From the NCBI GenBank assembly GCA_021818605.1, contig JAKAUH010000885.1, positions 1 to 17,800 of the forward strand: DNA of 17,800 nt. The letters run 5' to 3'. A program made the translations under genes and the position numbers. Origin of the DNA: Planctomycetota bacterium (GTDB lineage Bacteria > Planctomycetota > Planctomycetia > Isosphaerales > Isosphaeraceae). The notes beneath the pieces were generated by a model, which searched no databases, was not told the DNA's origin, and saw only the letters and a list, made by a program, of their open reading frames with translations. Within the stretch, counting starts at the first letter, position 1. Every line of letters starts with the position of its first letter. Below, one piece after another: positions 12,893 through 17,800 of this stretch.

Positions 12893-14908
12893 CTACGGGG
12901 TCAGCGGGAATTCAGTAATCCGCAGGTCGGTGCAACCGTACGGGATCAGCGTCAGGTCCTCGATCGGCTCGGACGTCGCGACCGGGCTCGACGGCGGCGG
13001 GGCGGCCGCGCCACGCTCCAGCTTCCACGACGGCACCCGCCGGCCCTTCACTCTGGCGATCATCGGTGCGCCGGGCGTCGAGAACACACCCGCGCCAGGC
13101 GGCCGCTCCTCGAACCCGATCGAGCGCTCGGGATGCTCGCGATCAAGCTGGAGGGCGTAGTTCCAGGGCGACTTCGGATAGACCTCCCAGTCGGCGAACT
13201 GCGCGTTGTCCTTGACCTTCCGCCACTCACTCTCGATCGGCAGGGCAAAAACCAGCGGGCCACGCTCGATCGCGACGGCGTCGTGGAAGCCATGGTAGAG
13301 CTGCGGCTTCATCGAGAGCGTTAGGTCGATGTTCTGGGTGCCGCTCCATTTGGCCTTTAACGGCACATACCTCGCCTCCAACTTCACTCCGTGAGTGTGG
13401 ATACCCATTTCGGACCCGGAGAAGTTTTCCACTCCCGGCATTTCGAACTTCAAGCCATGGGCGTTCAGTTCAAACGAGCCCGCCCATCCCGGGAACCGCA
13501 GATGCAGTGGGAACGTCATCGCCTCGGGCACCGTCACCCGAATCGTGACCTTGTCGCGGAACGGATAGGCCGTCTCGACCTCCAGCTTCACCGGCTTGCC
13601 CTGGAGCTTCGTCTCGACGACGCACGGGGCATACGCCACCACGGCGAGCCCGCCGTCGTCGGTCTTCATCCACAGGCTCGATGCGAGCTTGGGCCAGCCC
13701 TGGTGGAAATTCGCCGTGCAGCAGCCGAAATTCGGCTCCAGGCCGTAGAGGTTCGAGTTGGGGCCATTGTCGACATATACGTGCTCGCCCTTCGCCGAGC
13801 AGATCACCTGGTTGCACTGCTGGTCGTACTGGTGCGCGGTCATGTCCTTCTTGAAGGTCGCCGGCAGCGCGTTGAACGCGATCTTCTCCAGCCGGTCGCC
13901 CAGCCGGGCGTCGCCGGTGATCGCCGCCAGCAGCTCGAGCGAGTACATCGCCTCGACCACCGTGCACAGCTCGGTCCCCTGCGACGGGCTCCGGCCGGCG
14001 AGGTGCTCGTCGCAGGTGAACATCCCGGTCGCCTGGCCGTGACATTTGTCGAGCTGCTCGAGCATCCGGCTGATCGCGTCGCGGTCCTTCGGGTCGTCCG
14101 ACACTCGATAACGCTCGCCACCGAACTTCAGCCCCATCGCCGTGTTCACGCCGTGGCTGTCCAGGTCGAACTTGCCCTGAGTCTTGCCGGTGAACCTGAA
14201 GTCCTCGAAGTGCGCCCGCCAGTCATAAGCCTGGGCAAAAGCCTTGCGTGCCAGGTCGACCAGCCAGGGCTCGCCCGTGCGCTTGTGCAGCCAGTACAGC
14301 GTCTCCGCCAGGTCGGCCGCGCGGAAGCGGGCCCAGCTATACATCGGCTCCTTTGAGATCACCTCGTCGATCTTGCGGCAGCATTTCAGCATCGCCGGGA
14401 TCACCCGGGGGTCGCCGGTCGCCTCCTGGTACTGCGCCAGGGCCTTCAGCAGCGGGAACAGCGGCCAGACATCGTACGGCCGGTGCTTCTGGAGGTCGCC
14501 GATCGGCCCGAGCCAGCCGTCGGCCTGCTGATGGGCGAGGATGTAATCGACGGCCTTCTTGACCTTCGCCTCGAGCTTCGGATCATCGAGCAGGTACGCC
14601 AGCGGCACCAGGCCGTCGAGCCAGTAGGGGACGCGTTCCCACCCCTCGGCCTCGCCGCCGAACCAGGCGCTCTCCTTGATGTCGGGCCAGAACTCGTCAA
14701 GGTGCCCGCCAAGCCCGTCGGCCTGGATGCGGAGCTGATCCTTCAGCCAGCCCGTCGGCTTGATGCTCCCCAGCGGCAACGGCTCGAACTTCGTCGCCTG
14801 GAGCTTCCCTGTCCCGCGCGCCTTCGGCTCGTCGGCCCGCGCCTGCCCGATCACCACGAGCGACGCGCAGAACGCCGCCCACGCTCGTACCCAGAACGAT
14901 CGCAACAT
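12893..14908 (-). CDS. Secreted GH127/DUF1680 family glycoside hydrolase (beta-L-arabinofuranosidase-like)
   Basis: The 671-residue protein begins with a signal peptide (MLRSFWVRAWAAFCASLVVI, cleavage likely after ARA at 23-25), so it acts outside the cytoplasm. The body is an alpha/alpha-barrel of the DUF1680 type: PTGWLKDQL (51-59), the helical repeats through residue ~350, then a beta-rich C-terminal part. In GH127 beta-L-arabinofuranosidases a Glu, a Cys in an E-x-C pair and two adjacent Cys bind zinc, one Cys being the nucleophile. Here Glu313, Cys315 (TELCTVVEAMYS) and Cys396-Cys397 (NFGCCTANFHQGWPK) fit these positions; Glu301 is a candidate acid/base residue. The likely role is breakdown of plant or algal arabinose-containing glycans, but the wider family includes other specificities. 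The ATG at 14908 is supported by GGGGAGG nine bases upstream and by the signal peptide. The closely following kinase gene may be co-transcribed. Confidence 0.85.
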   Translation of the reverse strand: MLRSFWVRAWAAFCASLVVIGQARADEPKARGTGKLQATKFEPLPLGSIKPTGWLKDQLRIQADGLGGHLDEFWPDIKESAWFGGEAEGWERVPYWLDGLVPLAYLLDDPKLEAKVKKAVDYILAHQQADGWLGPIGDLQKHRPYDVWPLFPLLKALAQYQEATGDPRVIPAMLKCCRKIDEVISKEPMYSWARFRAADLAETLYWLHKRTGEPWLVDLARKAFAQAYDWRAHFEDFRFTGKTQGKFDLDSHGVNTAMGLKFGGERYRVSDDPKDRDAISRMLEQLDKCHGQATGMFTCDEHLAGRSPSQGTELCTVVEAMYSLELLAAITGDARLGDRLEKIAFNALPATFKKDMTAHQYDQQCNQVICSAKGEHVYVDNGPNSNLYGLEPNFGCCTANFHQGWPKLASSLWMKTDDGGLAVVAYAPCVVETKLQGKPVKLEVETAYPFRDKVTIRVTVPEAMTFPLHLRFPGWAGSFELNAHGLKFEMPGVENFSGSEMGIHTHGVKLEARYVPLKAKWSGTQNIDLTLSMKPQLYHGFHDAVAIERGPLVFALPIESEWRKVKDNAQFADWEVYPKSPWNYALQLDREHPERSIGFEERPPGAGVFSTPGAPMIARVKGRRVPSWKLERGAAAPPPSSPVATSEPIEDLTLIPYGCTDLRITEFPLTP

Positions 14909-15068
14909 GCTGCAACGACCTCCCCTTGTGCCGGCCTCATGGCTTTGGCGTCGCCCGATCGTATCGCGGCGCCGACAGCTTTCGCCAGGGGGGATCGCGG
15001 GGAGCTCGACTGGTGTTCGAGACCGCAGGAGCGCGGACAGCACCTCCCGGCCAAAGCTCGGTATGATG

Positions 15069-15102
15069 AAAGTCGGTCAGGCTGGAAAGTCTGATCGACT
15101 TT
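15069..15102 (+). repeat. Long hairpin with a GNRA (GGAA) tetraloop
   Basis: Fifteen base pairs join 15069-15083 with 15088-15102, closed by the tetraloop GGAA (15084-15087). Two of the pairs are G-T in this strand, so an RNA read in the plus direction folds completely, while the opposite RNA would have two A-C mismatches. That orientation matches the leader of the downstream methyltransferase gene. The core GTCAGGCT...AG.CTGA resembles a dispersed repeat I recall from planctomycete intergenic regions. Confidence 0.65.
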
Positions 15103-15109
15103 GGACCGC

Positions 15110-15128
15110 GTCAGGCTGAGAGCCTGAC
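15110..15128. repeat. Short perfect hairpin related to the preceding one
   Basis: GTCAGGCT (15110-15117) pairs perfectly with AGCCTGAC (15121-15128) around a three-base loop. The left arm repeats the GTCAGGCT of the upstream hairpin (15076-15083), so the two are probably copies of one element with a changed right arm. Confidence 0.65.
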
Positions 15129-15169
15129 CTACTACGGATACCCGATTACCATCGGGCGCCCCGGCGAGG

Positions 15170-16648
15170 ATGGACGTGCAGAGACCTGGACCCGACGCGC
15201 TCGACGCGATTCTGAAGCAGTGCGGCATCGCGCTGGATTCCCGGCAGATTGACCTGCTGTGGCACTATCACCGGATGCTCCGCGAGGCCAACGCCCGGCT
15301 GAACCTGACGCGGATCCACAACTTCGAGAACATGGTGCTGAAGCACTATGTCGACAGCCTGCTCGTCCTGCGGTTCGAGGAACCGCCGTCGCCCCTGATC
15401 GACATGGGCTCCGGACCGGGGCTACCGGGCATCCCGCTCAGGATCGCCCGTCCCGCGGTCCGCATGATCCTGGCCGAGCCGCGCGGGGCGCGGGCCGACT
15501 TCCTCGCCGAGGTTCGCGACGCGCTGCGGCTCGACGGGGTCGAAGTGTATCCCCACAAGGTCGGAGCCGACTACCCCGACCGAGTGGCCGGCGTGATCAC
15601 CCGGGCGGTCGCCTCGATCCCCGAAACGCTCGATCGCGTCGCCGGCTGCCTGGCGCCGGGCGGCCGGATGCTTTTCATGAAGGGCCCCGGCTGCGACGAC
15701 GAGATCGCCGAGGCCGCCGAGTCGCACGCCGGCTCGTTTTGCCTGGCCGCCGATCACGCCTACGAGATCCCTGGCACGCCCCACCAGCGCCGGCTGGTGG
15801 TTTACGAGCGGCTCGAGGGTTCCGCCGAGCCGGCCCGATCATCCCGCCAGGATTCGCGCTCCGCGGGCGGTTCCGGCGCCGCGCTCGATTTTGAAGGCGA
15901 GATCCGCGAGATCACCAGCGCCTCAAACCCGACATTCCGCCGGCTGCGCTCGCTGCTGGGCGGTCCAGGGATTCGCGAGCACGGCGAGGCGATCCTGGCA
16001 GGCTCCCGGATCATCGGCGAGGTCAGCGGGCGGTTCCCGGAATCGGTCCTCGGCTGGCTGACCGGCTCCGACGGCCCTCCGCCGGCCCAACCGTCGGTGC
16101 CGTGGCTCCGCCTGGCCGATCCACTGTTCCGGGAGCTGGACGTCGCCGGGACGCACGCACCGCTGTTGCTCGTCCGGGTGCCGGCGATGCCGGCCTGGTC
16201 GGACGCCTCGCCGTGGCCACCAGGCTGCACCCTGTTCGTCCCGTTCCAGGACCCGGAGAACGTCGGCGCCGTAATCCGCTCGGCGGCGGCCTTCGGCGCG
16301 GCGCGGGTGGTCTTGCTCCGCGAGGCCGCGCACCCGTTCCACCCGAGGAGCAGCCGCGCCGCCGGCCCGGCGCTCTTCCAGGTCCCGCTCGAGGTTGGCC
16401 CGCGCCTGGCCGACCTGCGGACCGAGCACGCCCCACTGATCGCCCTGGACACCGACGGCCCCGAGCTCTCCGAATCGCCCTTCCCCGACCGCTTCGGCCT
16501 GGTGGTCGGCGTCGAAGGGCCCGGCCTGCCGCCGCACCTGCGCGCCGGCCACCGCCGTCGGATCGCCATGCGCCCCGGCGTCGACTCGCTCAACGCCGCC
16601 GCCGCGGCCGCCGTCGCCCTCTACGCCTGGTCCCGCCAACCCGCCTGA
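15170..16648 (+). CDS. RsmG-SpoU fusion: 16S rRNA m7G methyltransferase joined to a SpoU/TrmH-type RNA methyltransferase
   Basis: The 492-residue protein has two complete-looking enzymes. Residues 1-216 match RsmG, which methylates N7 of G527 in 16S rRNA using S-adenosylmethionine: NARLNLTRIHNFENMVLKHY (41-60), the SAM-binding LIDMGSGPGLPGIPL (76-90), AEPRGARADFL, and TRAVAS (144-149). After a linker of low complexity (about 217-240) residues 245-490 match SpoU: a substrate-binding part (SNPTFRRLRSLL), motif 1 PENVGAVIRSAAAFGA with the expected Asn364 and Arg370, motif 2 GLVVGVEGPGLP (443-454, Glu449) and motif 3 MRPGVDSLNAAAAAAVALY with Ser473-Leu474-Asn475. This fold has a trefoil knot and usually dimerises. 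Normally the two are separate genes. No stop lies between them. The ATG at 15170 has GAGG touching it; a GTG at 15176 has better spacing and would shorten the protein by two residues. Confidence 0.9.
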   Translation: MDVQRPGPDALDAILKQCGIALDSRQIDLLWHYHRMLREANARLNLTRIHNFENMVLKHYVDSLLVLRFEEPPSPLIDMGSGPGLPGIPLRIARPAVRMILAEPRGARADFLAEVRDALRLDGVEVYPHKVGADYPDRVAGVITRAVASIPETLDRVAGCLAPGGRMLFMKGPGCDDEIAEAAESHAGSFCLAADHAYEIPGTPHQRRLVVYERLEGSAEPARSSRQDSRSAGGSGAALDFEGEIREITSASNPTFRRLRSLLGGPGIREHGEAILAGSRIIGEVSGRFPESVLGWLTGSDGPPPAQPSVPWLRLADPLFRELDVAGTHAPLLLVRVPAMPAWSDASPWPPGCTLFVPFQDPENVGAVIRSAAAFGAARVVLLREAAHPFHPRSSRAAGPALFQVPLEVGPRLADLRTEHAPLIALDTDGPELSESPFPDRFGLVVGVEGPGLPPHLRAGHRRRIAMRPGVDSLNAAAAAAVALYAWSRQPA

Positions 16649-17456
16649 CCGCCCGACCACCTGACCAGATCACACCCGATCCGACCGGCTCTCCGCCGAC
16701 ACCATTACCCCGGCGGAAAAGTTCCTCCGGGCGGGCGGGCATTGTTGCCCCACGCCCAGGCCCCTCGGATGGGCCACGACGCCCGACCCCTTTCTTCGTG
16801 CCGGCACCAGATCGCCCTCAGCACAAGCACAACGCCCCGACCGCCGTCAATGCGGCCGGAACGCTTTTGCGCACGGGACACACCGAAGAAAACAAACGGG
16901 CAAAGAAGAGCAAAAAAAGGGGTCCGCAAGAACAAGGAGGATATACTAAGTATTGACAGGAGAAAAATAGGGTGGATAGTAAAGATGGAAGGCCATTCGA
17001 GTGTCGAAAGGCGTCTCAGAAAGAAAAAGAACAAGAAAGAGAGGGAGACAAGCATAACAAGGATTGACAACTGATCGCGCAGCAGAAGGCGATCTCCAAT
17101 GGTCCACAAGGCGGAGGGTCCCTTCTCCTTACCTGGATGGTCGAGATGCACCGGAGTGGAGAGCGAGGCCTGTCGCCATGAGGAAAACCGGATGGCAATG
17201 GACTTCGTCGGGGGACTCAAAAACCAGATGGGGAATGGGGAGCACTCAGCAAGGGGTTTTCGGACCGAGTGACGCGGCTGAAAACGCCACCTCATGCGGC
17301 CTGATCTGCGAAGGCGCCCCCCCACGATTTCGCGAAGAGCCGCCCAGGAAAACCACCCAAGTGACCCGCACCGGCCTGGAGAAGAGCCTTTCAAGCTTCT
17401 CCCCGGCTGCAGACGCAGCATTTCCACCCGAGGACGGGGCAATCCCCCGAAAACCG
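16649..17456. other. Long region without a supported gene, containing an A/G-rich island
   Basis: Frames open here on either strand give compositionally odd peptides with no recognisable family, and I reject them. Close to the methyltransferase stop is a hairpin (listed separately). From about 16860 to 17070 the plus strand turns A- and G-rich with many runs of A, unlike the high-GC surroundings. It holds a -10-like TATACT (16942-16947, no matching -35) and two TTGACA boxes (16953-16958 and 17064-17069) without a convincing -10. From 17071 to 17456 I see nothing specific except a small palindrome TTCGCGAA near 17329. Confidence 0.5.
16709..16731. terminator. Hairpin downstream of the methyltransferase fusion, possible terminator
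   Basis: CCCGGCGGAA (16709-16718) pairs with TTCCTCCGGG (16722-16731), nine of ten bases, around a three-base loop. It lies about 60 bases after the stop of the methyltransferase gene. No T-run follows, so termination is likely but not proven. Confidence 0.4.
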
Positions 17457-17800
17457 ATGCCCACACTGATCGCTGGCGGCAAGACCGCCCTCGCCACTGC
17501 AACCACGAGCGCGACGATCGTCACGCTCGACTCCAACTTTGAGTTCCCGACGCGCGTCGTCACGGCACCGGACCCGGATGCGTCCGCCGTACCTCGCTAC
17601 ACGGCGCCGGCAATGTCGCAGGTCTTCCGAGTCGGGGCGACATGCGACACGCCTGGTAAGTCGCTCACCCTCCGCGTCTACTGGCTCGACTCGGATGGCA
17701 GCCCGTTCAGCTCGATCGTGGTCCAGTTCCAGTCCGGCAGTACGGCCGACTGGGGCACGATGACCTACGTCGGCACGTCCCGCGGCGATCCCTGCTGGCC
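17457..17800 (+). CDS. Unrecognised beta-rich protein, 3' end beyond the window
   Basis: From the ATG at 17457 the frame is open to the window edge, giving at least 114 residues that begin MPTLIAGGKTALATATTSAT. The codons are GC-rich at the third position, as in a real gene. The sequence alternates hydrophobic and polar residues (KSLTLRVYWLDSDG, SIVVQFQSGSTADWG), which suggests beta-strands, perhaps a surface or virion-type protein, but I recognise no family. There is no transmembrane segment or clear signal peptide. No good ribosome binding site precedes 17457; the frame is open upstream and an ATG at 17235 is an alternative start, though that extra stretch looks less like coding sequence. 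Confidence 0.55.
   Translation, partial: MPTLIAGGKTALATATTSATIVTLDSNFEFPTRVVTAPDPDASAVPRYTAPAMSQVFRVGATCDTPGKSLTLRVYWLDSDGSPFSSIVVQFQSGSTADWGTMTYVGTSRGDPCW

Noticed and set aside
16942..16982. Possible promoter from TATACT or TTGACA boxes in the A/G-rich tract
   Set aside because: The -10-like and -35-like boxes are in the wrong order, and neither has a partner at a proper distance.
16705..17502. Minus-strand open frame of 265 codons in the right-hand gap, with a run of Phe and Leu
   Set aside because: The hydrophobic run is simply the complement of the A/G-rich tract; there is no ribosome binding site or family signal, and it overlaps the gene starting at 17457.

Overview
The window looks like chromosomal DNA from a high-GC planctomycete, most likely of the Isosphaeraceae/Gemmata-like group. 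The reasons are taxon-typical families: a DUF1559 protein with an H-X9-DG motif, an ECF sigma factor of the large planctomycete type with a membrane-anchored C-terminal extension, a DUF4058 protein, and intergenic hairpin repeats of a kind I recall from these genomes. This placement rests on recognising families, not on a database search.

Layout, left to right. Positions 1-421 hold no convincing intact gene. At 422-1430 (+) lies a DUF6308-like gene whose first ~62 codons are in one frame and the rest in another, so it is frameshifted or decayed. A RidA/YjgF-family gene follows (1476-1916, +). It converges on a membrane-anchored mono-haem cytochrome c (1960-2433, -), which is divergent from a DUF4058 gene (2549-3364, +). 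That gene converges, across a strong hairpin (3382-3413), on a long secreted or membrane DUF1559 protein (3431-5926, -).

Divergent from the DUF1559 gene is the most striking gene of the window (6226-8538, +): one open frame joining an ECF sigma factor, one transmembrane segment, a TolC-like helical domain and a proline-rich tail. An AAAGGAG five bases before an in-frame ATG (7003) could also let the TolC-like half be made alone with a signal peptide. Next comes a cluster of three hairpins (8606-8811). After it, a minus-strand series reads from right to left: a secreted GH127/DUF1680 glycosidase (12893-14908), a large multi-sensor histidine kinase (9444-12851) and a small five-helix membrane protein (8849-9439). 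The membrane protein's ribosome binding site lies inside the end of the kinase gene. The three genes are closely spaced and may be co-transcribed. No response regulator is present.

Divergent from the glycosidase, after two more hairpins (15069-15128), is a second fusion gene (15170-16648, +): an RsmG-type 16S rRNA methyltransferase joined to a SpoU/TrmH-family RNA methyltransferase. From 16649 to 17456 there is no gene I can support. This stretch contains an A/G-rich island unlike the rest of the window. A beta-rich protein of unknown function starts near 17457 and runs off the right edge.

The most unusual content is the two gene fusions (sigma factor with TolC-like domain; RsmG with SpoU) and the families of structured intergenic repeats. 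I see no CRISPR array, tRNA, rRNA, transposase or recognisable defence operon.
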